Shown here piece by piece: positions 34,903 to 43,595 of a stretch of DNA of 64,000 nt; within the stretch, counting starts at the first letter, position 1; each line of letters opens with the position of its first letter. Location of the stretch: NCBI GenBank assembly GCA_029262055.1, contig JAJDAD010000040.1, forward strand, positions 1 through 64,000, in the 5' to 3' direction. The notes below the pieces were generated by a model. That model had not been told where the DNA came from. It was given only the letters and a program-made list of their open reading frames with translations, and made no database searches. The DNA comes from Candidatus Zhuqueibacterota bacterium (GTDB lineage Bacteria; Zhuqueibacterota; Zhuqueibacteria; Oceanimicrobiales; Oceanimicrobiaceae). The translations under genes and the position numbers were made by a program.

Positions 34903-35826
34903 CTACTCCGCCAGCACTTTGCGCATGGCCCCCGGGTTCTGGTTGAATTGTCGCTTAAAGGCCCTGCTGAAAGCCGCCTCGGACAAGTAACCAACTTGTT
35001 CGGCGATCTCGATCAAAGGCAGTCGATGGATTCTGAGCAGCTCCTTTGCCCGATGCATCCGCCATCTCGTGATGTATCTCATCGGAGTTTCGCCAACAAG
35101 TTCCCGAAAGCGAACAGTAAACGCGGAGCGAGACATTCCCACCAGGCCGGCAAGACTCTCCAGAGTCCAATTCTCCTGCGGTTTGGTGTGAATCAGTTTC
35201 AGCGACTTACTGATTTGTTCATCTTGCAACGCAGCCCAAAATGTGGTTTCGTTCGACTTGCGCAGGATGTAGGTCCGCAGGATTTGAACAAAAAGGATTT
35301 CGGCCAGACGATCGACAACAACTTCGGCGCCGGCACTCTGCGAACCTGTTTCCCTTATTATAACATTCGTGGCCGCTTCCATCAAGCCAATATCGCTGCG
35401 ATTCAGGTTGGAAATATGAATCATTTGCGGCAATGCTTTCACAAACGGATGATCGAAGTCACGGTCGAATTCGAAATGACCGCAGATCAAGGTAGCGCTC
35501 AGGACATCACCGGTAAAAATCGGTTTCTGATTCAGGACCGCTTCGACGACCTGCCTGCCCGGGATCATTCTATTCTGTAGATTTTCAGCGATGCAATGTG
35601 GCTGGCCATATGGAAAAACCACAATATCCCCGGCTGTTAGAAAAAGCGGGTCAGCCAGTTCTGCAGTCTGCAACCAGCAGAATCCTCGCACAATCATATG
35701 GAATTGCGCGTAAGGTCCGGTATCGACTTGCATGCCCCAGGGAGTGTATAGATCCTTTTGGAAGTAGATACTACCGCGTAGCCTGATCATGCGGAGAATG
35801 TCACTAAGTGCATCCATTGTCTTCAA
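34903..35826 (-). CDS. AraC-family regulator with cupin N-terminal domain
   Basis: A 307-residue regulator. The N-terminal half is a cupin_6-like sensor domain (FHMIVRGFCWLQ, LTAGDIVVFPYGQPHCI). The C-terminal half has two helix-turn-helix units: LESLAGLVGMSRSAFTVRF and LIEIAEQVGYLSEAAFSRAF, followed by the family signature FKRQFNQNPGAMR. The start may be ATG 35826 or 35817. It is divergent from the YHS gene, with 147 bases between them, so it may control that gene. It lies upstream, on the same strand, of the VOC gene. Confidence 0.92.
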   Translation of the reverse strand: MKTMDALSDILRMIRLRGSIYFQKDLYTPWGMQVDTGPYAQFHMIVRGFCWLQTAELADPLFLTAGDIVVFPYGQPHCIAENLQNRMIPGRQVVEAVLNQKPIFTGDVLSATLICGHFEFDRDFDHPFVKALPQMIHISNLNRSDIGLMEAATNVIIRETGSQSAGAEVVVDRLAEILFVQILRTYILRKSNETTFWAALQDEQISKSLKLIHTKPQENWTLESLAGLVGMSRSAFTVRFRELVGETPMRYITRWRMHRAKELLRIHRLPLIEIAEQVGYLSEAAFSRAFKRQFNQNPGAMRKVLAE

Positions 35827-35973
35827 AGTGTGTCACTGTTGGACGATTAATCAATTATTGTGGATTAACCAGCATTGTAAATACAATATAGAATACTTAA
35901 TCTTTTTGCATCAATCAAGTTCTTATTTCTCATCTGTTCAGTAGATACTGAGCACAGCCGGAAAGGAAGGAAA

Positions 35974-36444
35974 ATGAGCATCAAACAATGTTTCACTCTT
36001 GTAGCCCTGTGTTGGATGGTCGTTGCTGATGCGGGTCTTGCTGGCGGCAAGCCTCATGTAAACGCGGACAATGTGGCTGTCGGCGGCCATGACCTTGTTG
36101 CGTACTTTAGTCAGAATGCCGCTGTGCGCGGCAGCCAGAACTTTGAGGCCACCATCGCTGGCGTGAAGTACTGGTTTGCCAGCGCGGACAACCAGAAAAA
36201 GTTCGAAAGCAATCCGGCAGGTTTTCTACCGCAGTACGGTGGTTGGTGTGCTTTTGCGATGGGTATGAACAAAGGCACTGTGCCCAGCGATCCAAAGACA
36301 TTCAAGTTTTATAATGGCAAACTGTATCTCTTCTTCAATGACTACTACCAGGGGACTCCGGTCAATACCATTGTGCCCTGGAACGCCGCCGAGGCCAGTC
36401 TCAAAGCCAAAGCAGATGTGAACTGGAGCAAAATGAAGAGTTAG
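35974..36444 (+). CDS. Exported YHS-domain protein
   Basis: A 156-residue protein with a signal peptide (cleavage near GLAGG) and a YHS domain. The core reads VGGHDLVAYF, then KYWFASADNQKKFESNPAGF and LPQYGGWCAFAM. In related proteins the YHS fold is linked to metal (heavy metal or copper) handling; here a single Cys (GGWCAF) is kept. The ATG follows AAAGGAAGGAAA. It is divergent from the AraC-type regulator and convergent with the FMN reductase gene. The function is not established. Confidence 0.88.
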   Translation: MSIKQCFTLVALCWMVVADAGLAGGKPHVNADNVAVGGHDLVAYFSQNAAVRGSQNFEATIAGVKYWFASADNQKKFESNPAGFLPQYGGWCAFAMGMNKGTVPSDPKTFKFYNGKLYLFFNDYYQGTPVNTIVPWNAAEASLKAKADVNWSKMKS

Positions 36445-36457
36445 GGCGCGTGCACCA

Positions 36458-36500
36458 TGCTCGCCTGCACCGGGCAAATCGTGCGGGCGAGCAGGCCTTT
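36458..36500. terminator. Terminator-like hairpin between convergent genes
   Basis: TGCTCGCC pairs with GGCGAGCA, extended inward by five more pairs (one T-G) around a ten-base loop. On the plus strand it is followed by GGCCTTTT. It lies 13 bases after the YHS gene stop and just before the stop of the convergent reductase gene, so it could serve both. Confidence 0.6.
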
Positions 36501-36507
36501 TGCGCTA

Positions 36508-37107
36508 TTATTTTTCTTGCCGGACCATTTCTTCCAATGCCATCCTCGGGCAGACACTTCCTTTGATGTAGTCGATAAGGTTAGTCGCCAGTCCTCGCAG
36601 TCTTTTCTCGATCCGTTCGTCGGTACACCTGCCATCATGGTCAAAAACAGCCTGGACATTTGCAACTGAGACCGGGCCGGGTAGCACGATCGCTCCGATG
36701 TGAGAGCAGACACCGCGCAGGTGTTCGAGGGATTTGATGGCGCCGATAGCGCCTGCTGCCACGCCCAGTAGGGCCACCGGCTTACCGGAAACTAGGGACG
36801 GGAATCCCAAATTCTCTATGGCAAGCTTAGTTGCAGCGCTAAAACTGCCATGGTACTCGGGAGTTGCAAAGATGATACCGGTCGCTTGTGCGACGGTCTC
36901 TTTGAAGGCTACAATCTTTTCTGATTCCGTACCAAGCCCTGGCATTGATAGCTGCAACTCTTTCAGATCGATGAGATCCAGGCCAATGTCACTGTGCTTG
37001 CCTATCTCATCTGCGACCAAAGCCACTGCTTTGTCCGTAAAATTCCCGGGTCGGACACTTCCCGGAATAACCGCGATCCTGATTCCTGCCTTCCTACTCT
37101 CCGGCAT
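36508..37107 (-). CDS. NAD(P)H-dependent FMN reductase
   Basis: A 199-residue flavodoxin-fold enzyme. The FMN phosphate loop is GSVRPGNFTDKA near the N terminus. The second signature ATPEYHGSFSAATKLAIENL is typical of NADPH-dependent FMN, azo or chromate reductases. It has no signal peptide and is cytoplasmic. It probably reduces FMN or quinones. It is divergent from sdpR-like, with 168 bases between the starts. Confidence 0.92.
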   Translation of the reverse strand: MPESRKAGIRIAVIPGSVRPGNFTDKAVALVADEIGKHSDIGLDLIDLKELQLSMPGLGTESEKIVAFKETVAQATGIIFATPEYHGSFSAATKLAIENLGFPSLVSGKPVALLGVAAGAIGAIKSLEHLRGVCSHIGAIVLPGPVSVANVQAVFDHDGRCTDERIEKRLRGLATNLIDYIKGSVCPRMALEEMVRQEK

Positions 37108-37192
37108 CGATGACCTCCAACATTAGTTAGCAGCCGGGCATAGCACCGCATGCTGTTAGACTCAAATTGTTGAGGTGAAGTTTAAATATTCA

Positions 37193-37221
37193 TTGACAAA
37201 AAGCAAGTCGATTCTTATATT
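37193..37221 (+). promoter_or_regulatory. Strong sigma70-like promoter of the sdpR-sdpI-like operon
   Basis: TTGACA at 37193-37198 and TATATT at 37216-37221 are separated by 17 bases, close to the housekeeping consensus. The start codon of the ArsR-type gene is 54 bases after the -10 element. Confidence 0.7.
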
Positions 37222-37240
37222 TAGATGTTTGGCTAAATAT
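37217..37240 (+). promoter_or_regulatory. Putative operator of the ArsR-type autorepressor
   Basis: A perfect inverted repeat, ATATTTAG - eight bases - CTAAATAT, overlaps the -10 element. Repressors of the ArsR/SdpR family bind such palindromes in their own promoters, so this should be the autoregulation site. The assignment is from position and symmetry only. Confidence 0.65.
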
Positions 37241-37275
37241 GCAATAATTAGATCCGCCACAAACGGCCGGTCAGA

Positions 37276-37548
37276 ATGAATCTCGTCTATAAAGCACTTT
37301 CGGACCCGACCAGAAGAAAAATTCTGGCACTACTGCGCGGCAGAGCCATGACGGCAGGGGAGATTGCGAAGCATTTTGAGGTGACCAAGCCGACGCTGTC
37401 CAGACATTTTGCGGTGCTGCGCGAGGCAGATTTGATTCACGGTGACAAACGCGGCACCGTAATTACATATCACCTGCACGTAACTGTTCTTGAGGAAGCG
37501 CTGTCGTCCTTGATAGATCTTTTTCAAATGAAAGGAGGGGTAAAATGA
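37276..37548 (+). CDS. ArsR-type autorepressor, SdpR family
   Basis: A 90-residue winged-helix repressor. The DNA-binding region is TAGEIAKHFEVTKPTLSRHFAVLREADLI, in two parts, with the ArsR start LSDPTRRKILALL. Metal-binding Cys residues are absent, as in SdpR. Its stop overlaps the next gene (ATGA), an SdpI-like membrane protein. The pair matches the known SdpR-SdpI arrangement, in which SdpI senses toxin and sequesters the repressor. A palindrome overlaps its promoter. Confidence 0.9.
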   Translation: MNLVYKALSDPTRRKILALLRGRAMTAGEIAKHFEVTKPTLSRHFAVLREADLIHGDKRGTVITYHLHVTVLEEALSSLIDLFQMKGGVK

Positions 37549-38237
37549 GTGGTGCAAGAGAACACCTGCATAGGTTTAAGTCACCCCTGGTGGTTAACAC
37601 AGCCCTGCTCCTGACAATTGTCCTTTCCTCTGCCTGGGCCTGGAGCCAGTTGCCGCCGGATGCGAAAGTTCCGATACACTGGAACGCAAGCGGGCAAGTA
37701 GATGGTTATGGCAGCAAGTTGCAGGCCCTGGGTATGATGCCTGTTGTTCTGGCCGGTGTGTCCGGGCTGTTCCTGGTGCTGCCACTGTTGGAGCCGCGCA
37801 AGCAGAATCTTCTCAACTCCAGCAAGGCCTACAATGCCATCTGGATTTCCCTGGGCCTGATGTTGACTCTGGTTCATTTTGCCGTGGTGGCGAATGCCCT
37901 GGGAATCCCGGTTAAGGTCCATGCCATCAGTATGGCCCTGCTCGGGCTTATGTTGGTCGTCATGGGCAATTATATCAGCAAGGTTCGCAGCAATTTCTTC
38001 CTGGGGATTCGAACGCCCTGGACGCTTTCAAGTGACCTTGCATGGGCAAAAACCCACAGACTGGGAGGAAGACTTTTCTTGCTGCTCGGGATCGGCTGTA
38101 CACTGATGGCAATGGTGAACGCTGCTATCGCAACTGCAGCCGTGACCGCCGGAGCAGTAATTGTGACCGGGAGCACTATCGGCTATTCCTACCTTTTCTG
38201 GAGTAATGACCCGAAAAGACAGACCGCCAGTGGTTAG
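37545..38237 (+). CDS. SdpI-family immunity/signalling membrane protein
   Basis: A 230-residue protein with six or seven membrane helices. It has a DUF1648 start (LPPDAKVPIHWNASGQVDGYG) and the SdpI signature FFLGIRTPWTLSSDLAWAKTH. In Bacillus, SdpI gives immunity to the SdpC toxin and draws SdpR to the membrane. No SdpC-like toxin or maturation gene is nearby. It therefore may act as a stand-alone sensor or immunity protein. It is preceded by AAAGGAGGGG and overlaps the repressor gene. Confidence 0.9.
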   Translation: MSGAREHLHRFKSPLVVNTALLLTIVLSSAWAWSQLPPDAKVPIHWNASGQVDGYGSKLQALGMMPVVLAGVSGLFLVLPLLEPRKQNLLNSSKAYNAIWISLGLMLTLVHFAVVANALGIPVKVHAISMALLGLMLVVMGNYISKVRSNFFLGIRTPWTLSSDLAWAKTHRLGGRLFLLLGIGCTLMAMVNAAIATAAVTAGAVIVTGSTIGYSYLFWSNDPKRQTASG

Positions 38238-39249
38238 CCTGGGAACGCCTCTTCAATTTACGCCGCACCCACTTGTGCGTGGGGGCGACCTGCAGACCGT
38301 GGTCGGGTACTACATGCCCGCCCATAGTCGGCTGAGGTCGCCGAGACTGCACACTGTGTCGTGCGCGGACGGAGATGCGTTGGTCATTTGCGAGAATGCA
38401 GGCATGCGCAAAGCCCCCTTCAAGAAGATCCTACTCATGATGCACGGTCTGGGGGGACATGCGGATTCGCCTTACATGCTTCGCATCGCGACTATTTTCG
38501 TCGAGCGCGGGTGGACGGTCTTCCGGATGAACCATCGCGGCAGCGGCGCCGGCCGGGGCAAGGCGCGCAATACCTACCATTCGGGGAAAAGTGAAGACAT
38601 CAGCAGGGTTCTGGCAGAGATTGTGAATTTGTACCCTGAGACCCCGATTGTGGCAACAGGGTTTTCTTTGAGCGGCAATGCCGTGTTGAAGCTATTGGGT
38701 GAGGGGAAAGATCCGGTTCCCACGAACCTGCGCGGGGCCGTCGCGGTTTCGGCGCCCATCGATCTGTCAAGTTGCGCGCGTACAATGGAGAGTCCGCGCT
38801 GCCGACTCTACGACCGCAGGTTCGTACGGCTTCTCAAGGAAGCGATTGTGGAACGTCGTGCAGACTTTCGGGATTTTCCGGAATTTAACCTGCCGGGTAT
38901 CAGCTCTGTGCGCGACTTCGATGAAGTCTGCACCGCGCCGCTGCACGGTTTTTCCGATGCTGAGGACTACTATGCCCAATCCAGCGCGCGGCAATTTCTG
39001 GAGAAAATCACCACACCGGCCGCGCTGATCGCCAGCAGAGATGATCCGTTTATGGCCCGGGGTACCTACGAGGCGTTACCTGAGAACCGCTTGCTTGCGT
39101 ACCAAATCGAATGCAGCGGGGGACACATGGGCTTTGTGTCTGCCCGCAAGACGCCGCTCGGGACCCGGCGCTGGCTTGACTATGCCGTCCTGACCTACGC
39201 AGAGGGATTTCTGAAGAGTGAGCCGGCGCGGGCTTATTTGAGATCTTGA
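38206..39249 (+). CDS. YheT-like alpha/beta hydrolase
   Basis: A 347-residue hydrolase of the YheT/ABHD1-3 group. Near the N terminus is LVRGGDLQTVVGYYMP, a group mark. The core reads LLMMHGLGGHADSPYM, FRMNHRGSGAG, and the nucleophile elbow ATGFSLSGNAVLKLLG (GFSLSG, Ser). The acid is in ALIASRDDPFM, and the His in CSGGHMGFVS. The substrate is unknown; related proteins act on esters or lipids. The ATG at 38206 overlaps sdpI-like by 32 bases; GTG 38230 would shorten the overlap. Confidence 0.9.
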   Translation: MTRKDRPPVVSLGTPLQFTPHPLVRGGDLQTVVGYYMPAHSRLRSPRLHTVSCADGDALVICENAGMRKAPFKKILLMMHGLGGHADSPYMLRIATIFVERGWTVFRMNHRGSGAGRGKARNTYHSGKSEDISRVLAEIVNLYPETPIVATGFSLSGNAVLKLLGEGKDPVPTNLRGAVAVSAPIDLSSCARTMESPRCRLYDRRFVRLLKEAIVERRADFRDFPEFNLPGISSVRDFDEVCTAPLHGFSDAEDYYAQSSARQFLEKITTPAALIASRDDPFMARGTYEALPENRLLAYQIECSGGHMGFVSARKTPLGTRRWLDYAVLTYAEGFLKSEPARAYLRS

Positions 39250-39291
39250 GCGCTCACGTTCGATGTTTGGCAGCGGAGGTGTTTTCCGGCT

Positions 39292-39495
39292 CTATGACAT
39301 GATCCTGACATGAATCGCTTTGTCGCCCTTCATGTCCCGCTTGAGGTCGAACCCGACCCTCTGCCCTTCGCGCAGACCGTTTTTGACCGTGATGTGCAGG
39401 TCACTGACGTGAACAAAGAGTTCATCATCGTCGTCCGACAGAATAAAACCGAAGCCCTTACCGGGATTCCACATTTTTACTGTGCCATAAATCAT
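39292..39495 (-). CDS. Cold-shock domain protein (CspA family)
   Basis: A 67-residue single cold-shock domain that binds single-stranded RNA or DNA. It has the RNP1 motif KGFGFI and an RNP2-like ELFVHVSDL, plus the start GTVKMWNPGKG. I start at ATG 39495 because an upstream in-frame ATG (39507) overlaps the AGGA ribosome-binding sequence that lies five bases before 39495. A longer frame to 39609 has no family sequence. It is divergent from the SOD gene and converges on the hydrolase gene. Confidence 0.93.
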   Translation of the reverse strand: MIYGTVKMWNPGKGFGFILSDDDDELFVHVSDLHITVKNGLREGQRVGFDLKRDMKGDKAIHVRIMS

Positions 39496-39666
39496 GGTCG
39501 TCCTCATATTGTGCAAAGCAATCTTAAAACAACCTGCGCTAATAATCAAGGTGAATGCTCCTGCAAGCGGTTTTTTGTTGACATTTCTTTGAGGGTCACC
39601 TACATTCACGACGCTTTTGGAGGCGAACGACTTTAGAAGAAACCCACTTGGAAGGAGGATTAAGGT

Positions 39667-40224
39667 ATGAAAAAAACGCTAACGGAATTCTGTTGGGTCT
39701 TGTTTGCCCTGAGTTTTGCAGCAATCCTGGGCTGCGCACAACAAGATACCACGGACAAAGAAGAGGGTATGGCTGCAGTTAGAAAAGCAGTTTCTGAAAT
39801 GACCGCAACTACCGGCAACAATGCGAGCGGTACCGTGACCTTTACTGAAGTGGAGGGCGGCATACGGGTTGAAGCCAGCTTTACGGGAGTGGCAGAAGGG
39901 GAGCACGGTTTCCATATTCATGAAACGGGCGATTGCAGCAGTGGCGACGGCAAATCCGCCGGTGGTCACTGGAACCCGGCAGGAAACCCGCACGCTGGTC
40001 CATCCGGCGAAATGCGCCACGTTGGCGACCTCGGCAACATCAGCGCTAATGCCGCGGGCGATGCCGTGACCGATTTTGTCGATCCGGTCCTCACATTCGA
40101 TGGTCCTAACTCAATTCTCGGCAAAGGGGTTATTCTGCATGCGAATATGGATGACCTGTCATCACAACCGACCGGGGCTGCCGGTGCGCGGATTTCATGC
40201 GGCGTGATTGAGTCGGTAGAATAG
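39667..40224 (+). CDS. Cu/Zn superoxide dismutase (lipoprotein)
   Basis: A 185-residue exported enzyme that converts superoxide to peroxide and oxygen. The lipobox AAILGC marks it as a lipoprotein. All metal ligands are present: HGFHIHE, GGHWNPAGNPHAGP, RHVGDLGN (with Asp) and ILHANMDD. The two disulphide Cys are kept: GDC and the C-terminal ISCGVIE. AGGAGG lies seven bases before the ATG. A clear terminator follows. Confidence 0.95.
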   Translation: MKKTLTEFCWVLFALSFAAILGCAQQDTTDKEEGMAAVRKAVSEMTATTGNNASGTVTFTEVEGGIRVEASFTGVAEGEHGFHIHETGDCSSGDGKSAGGHWNPAGNPHAGPSGEMRHVGDLGNISANAAGDAVTDFVDPVLTFDGPNSILGKGVILHANMDDLSSQPTGAAGARISCGVIESVE

Positions 40225-40338
40225 CGCGATGCCCTGTGGCGACCCGGGATGGTTTTCTGCCGAATGAGATTCGAAGCAGGCACCGCCCATTTCCGTGCCT
40301 GTGTACCAGTCGTCTAAAATCAAACAGACCTGACTAGC

Positions 40339-40371
40339 AAAAGGTTGCGGGACTTGCCCGCAACCTTTTTT
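40339..40371 (+). terminator. Rho-independent terminator of the SOD gene
   Basis: A perfect stem (AAGGTTGCGGG / CCCGCAACCTT) with a five-base loop is followed by TTTTTT. It lies about 115 bases after the SOD stop. The remaining sequence up to 40519 has no gene I can see. Confidence 0.88.
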
Positions 40372-40519
40372 GCTTCCGGTGAGCTTCAAAGTCAGGCCTT
40401 TGCGACCTCCTGGCCTTCCAATGAGGGTATTTCCGGACAATTCACGTGACACTCAAGACGTTTTTTGTCAAGCCGATAAATTGAATAGATGATGATGAGT
40501 ACCAGCCGGGCATATAACC

Positions 40520-41674
40520 TTGAGCGAATTTGCCGCTAGAAAACCTATCCTGGACAGTGAGAGACGTCTAGTTGCTTACGAAATTTTCAGCCAGTCAGGA
40601 TACGAATCGTTTTATGAGCAGCTTCCGATAATCTGTCGAGGCAGGGCTGCTCTGATTGATTTTCCGCACGGACTCGCTTCCAAACAAGTTATCGATCTGT
40701 TCCCTGGAGACGCGATCTCATTTATATTGCGCGGTTCCGGTACCATAAGTGAGTCGATACTGCAATCCTGCCAGGCCCTGAAGGCTGCCGGCCACAAAAT
40801 GTATGCTGACCTCGCTTGCCTCTCCATGAACTATCATACTCTAATAGATGTCATCAACGTTGTGCAGGTTGCATTCGACAAAGTCCCCGAAGACAAACGA
40901 AGAGCAATAGCAGAGAAATTCTCGGAGAAAGGCGTTGAACTGTACGCGACGGGCATAGATACCATAGGCACTTTTTCCCTGGCAAAGAAACTTGGCTATC
41001 GTCAATTTCAAGGCTATTTTTTTGCTAGACCCGGTGCCGTCTCGATCAAAACCGTCTCGCCCAACAAGGCGCAATGTCTTCTGTTACTCAAAGAAGTGGC
41101 AGGGATAGACTTTAATCTGGACCGGGTTAGCACCCTGATCAAGAATGAAGTTACTTTATCCTACAAACTGCTGAGTTATATTAACTCCGCGTTTTTCAGC
41201 TTGCCCCAGAAGGTCAAAGATGTCAGACACGCACTCAGCCTGCTGGGCAGGGAAACAATACGTAAGTGGGTGTCTTTGCTTGCTATGAATATTGCCGCAG
41301 AAGATAAACCCAATGAATTGATCGTTATGTCGCTGACCAGAGCTAGCTTTTTCGAATTATTGGCGCCGGGCCTGGGCTTGACGGACCGCAGCAGCGACCT
41401 ATTCCTTCTGGGAATGTTTTCTTTACTAGATGCATTCCTGGACCAATCTATGGCTGAAGTCCTCGCAGGTCTTCCGATTGACGAAGATATAAAGCTTGCA
41501 CTGGTCGAAGAAACAGGACCCCTGGCGTCGGCCTACGCACTGGGACGTGCCTACGAAAATGGTGATTGGGACAAGGTTGGTGACCTTGTAGCAGACCTCC
41601 CGATAGAGGCCGAGCAGATGTCTGCTGTGTTTGCGCAGGCGGCCCAGATAGCGAACGCAACCCTGAAGCTGTAA
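40520..41674 (+). CDS. Degenerate EAL plus HDOD domain protein (YuxH-like)
   Basis: A 384-residue cytoplasmic signalling protein starting at TTG 40520. Residues about 1-195 match the EAL-related domain of YuxH-type proteins in layout (KPILDSERRLVAYEIF, DLFPGDAISFIL, GYRQFQGYFFARP). The EAL signature is replaced by YEIF, and the metal-binding Glu/Asp set is missing, so c-di-GMP hydrolysis is unlikely. Residues about 200-384 are an HDOD domain (LSYKLLSYINSAFFSLP, DVRHALSLLGRETIRKW), which lacks the catalytic HD pair by nature. The role is unknown, likely regulatory. Confidence 0.88.
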   Translation: MSEFAARKPILDSERRLVAYEIFSQSGYESFYEQLPIICRGRAALIDFPHGLASKQVIDLFPGDAISFILRGSGTISESILQSCQALKAAGHKMYADLACLSMNYHTLIDVINVVQVAFDKVPEDKRRAIAEKFSEKGVELYATGIDTIGTFSLAKKLGYRQFQGYFFARPGAVSIKTVSPNKAQCLLLLKEVAGIDFNLDRVSTLIKNEVTLSYKLLSYINSAFFSLPQKVKDVRHALSLLGRETIRKWVSLLAMNIAAEDKPNELIVMSLTRASFFELLAPGLGLTDRSSDLFLLGMFSLLDAFLDQSMAEVLAGLPIDEDIKLALVEETGPLASAYALGRAYENGDWDKVGDLVADLPIEAEQMSAVFAQAAQIANATLKL

Positions 41675-41782
41675 TTCCGGGACACTTCAATCCGAATAGA
41701 AGTGTGGTCTTCGTCCTGAATGGAAATGAATGGGCCGCCCCAGGAGGATAGGGCAACCCTGTGAAGCAAGTGAAGCGACATT

Positions 41783-43246
41783 CTATTTTGCCGATACCAT
41801 CTTTTGTGATTGTCGATGAACGTGACCCTGATTCAGGCTGTTTAACGCATTGAAGTTGGAAGCTTTCTTGTACCATTCCTCGGCTTTTTTGCGATCTCCG
41901 CTTCCTTCATAAGCCATCGCAATCCGGAATAGATTCATGGGGTTTTGCTGATTGGCTTGCTGCAGTTCTTCTAGCGCGCGGGTGTGATTTTGTTCAGCTG
42001 CGGCCACCCGTCCTGCCAATTGATGCGAGAACATGATTTGGAACTTATTCTGTGCCGCCGTTGCCTGCTTGGCGAACTCTGCGGTATGTTTTTTGGCGGT
42101 TGCCAAATCATTTTCGCCCAAAGCGACGCCTGCCAGATTGAAGAGATGAAAGCGCTCGGCCAGTTCCTTCTGTTCTTTTGACTGGCCTGATTTGCGAATG
42201 GCTTCGATGGATTTGTTGTAATGCGTCAGTGCTTTTTTCGGTTGACCAAACTCTGCCAGAATGTTTCCCATGCGAGCATAATCGCCTGCTGCCGCAGCGG
42301 CATCGTCGATCTTTTCGGCCAGAGCAAGTATTTTCTCTTGCTCATTCAAAGCCATGTCCAGATCGCCTTCGTAGACGTAGGATACTGCCCGTGCGAAATG
42401 CGCGGCACGCCGTTGCCCATCGTTTGCCGCGACTGCGGACATTTCCTCAAGTTGTTTTCGGGCCGCTGAGTAATCGCCAATTGAATTGTAGCCGGTAGCG
42501 ATCCCCACATGCGAAGCGACGAATGTTGCATCTTGTTGCAACGCCTTCATGTAGTTTTTGATTGATTCTTCGTACTTGCCCATTTTCAGGAGAAGCTCGG
42601 CGTACGAGTCGTATGGGTTGGGATCCTTCGGGATCAACTCTATGTATTTCTTGAACGTTCGCTCAGCATCCTCGTAGCGGTTGAGGAATCGGTAAGCATA
42701 TCCAAGTTGATTGTACGGTTGAGAGAAACCAGGGTTGATTTTGATCGCCTTCTCATACTGTCCAATCGCTTTGTTCCAATCCTGTTGCCCGAAGTAGTGT
42801 CCACCCAGTAGGTTTTGGGCACGTTCATCCATGGGGTATTGCTTTGCCAGCTCCTGATATAGTTCGCGCTGTTTTACGGGATCGCCGTTCGCGCCCGCCT
42901 CCTGTCCTTTGATCCAAAGGCGCTCCGCTTTCGACACTTTGTCTGCCAGAGCAGTGGCTTGACCCAGCGCAGCAAAGAACTCCTTCGCACTTGTCGATGT
43001 GAGGGCGAGATTCAAATGCGCAATCGCAAAGTTCGGGTCCTCGGCCAGGGCTTTTTGAAAGTGCTCCCGCGCCTCGACCGCTTTTAACCTTTCTGCCAGG
43101 TCGCGCCCGCTTAGAAAAAGCTCACGTGCTCTTTTCGACTTGGTTGTTATGGGGATTTTACCGCCCTCGTCCGCGGACGCAGTGCAGCCAATCAGAAACA
43201 GCATGCAACACAGCAGAGCGCATGCTACCATTGTCTTGTTGTTCAT
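41783..43246 (-). CDS. TPR-repeat lipoprotein
   Basis: A 487-residue lipoprotein (lipobox FLIGC, Cys 21) built from about eight tetratricopeptide repeats. Clear units include NFAIAHLNLALTS, NKAIGQYEKAIKINPGFSQP and YEESIKNYMKALQQDATF. The later part is rich in Ala and helical, with further TPR-like helices up to ALEELQQANQQNPMN. TPR lipoproteins act as scaffolds for protein assembly at the envelope. It is followed by the convergent EAL/HDOD gene. I cannot assign a partner. Confidence 0.88.
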   Translation of the reverse strand: MNNKTMVACALLCCMLFLIGCTASADEGGKIPITTKSKRARELFLSGRDLAERLKAVEAREHFQKALAEDPNFAIAHLNLALTSTSAKEFFAALGQATALADKVSKAERLWIKGQEAGANGDPVKQRELYQELAKQYPMDERAQNLLGGHYFGQQDWNKAIGQYEKAIKINPGFSQPYNQLGYAYRFLNRYEDAERTFKKYIELIPKDPNPYDSYAELLLKMGKYEESIKNYMKALQQDATFVASHVGIATGYNSIGDYSAARKQLEEMSAVAANDGQRRAAHFARAVSYVYEGDLDMALNEQEKILALAEKIDDAAAAAGDYARMGNILAEFGQPKKALTHYNKSIEAIRKSGQSKEQKELAERFHLFNLAGVALGENDLATAKKHTAEFAKQATAAQNKFQIMFSHQLAGRVAAAEQNHTRALEELQQANQQNPMNLFRIAMAYEGSGDRKKAEEWYKKASNFNALNSLNQGHVHRQSQKMVSAK

Positions 43247-43595
43247 GGTCCTCTCCAGGTAGGTTATGAAAAAGCGTGACTACTTTGCAGAAATAGGAAC
43301 CGGCGGAGGTTCCTAAGTCCGGTGAATAGTTTAATAGCTCGGGACGGACATCCAAGAAAAAGGGCTAAACTTCGGGGCGACTTGCTCGCCCTTTACGCCT
43401 TATACGTGGCAAAACTACCGGGTTTTCACGGTATCGGATAACTTGCAGCATAAACATTGTAAAAGGCAGGTCTGATGTATAATCGGTAGGAACTGCCGGG
43501 GTAGATCATCCTTGTCGGCCTGAGCCATCCGCGCAAATCTGGGGATAGGAACACCCTGTTTTCTATTTCCCGCAGTCAGGCTTGGTGCCGGTGAG
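43247..43595. other. 349-bp intergenic region, no gene seen
   Basis: The spacer lies between the TPR lipoprotein gene and the LytTR regulator gene, both on the minus strand. It must contain the TPR gene promoter. I see no ORF with family character and no obvious terminator with a U-run. Confidence 0.5.

Noticed and set aside
41680-41703. Hairpin ACACTTC / GAAGTGT between convergent genes
   Set aside because: It is a short stem without a U-run, too weak to call a terminator.
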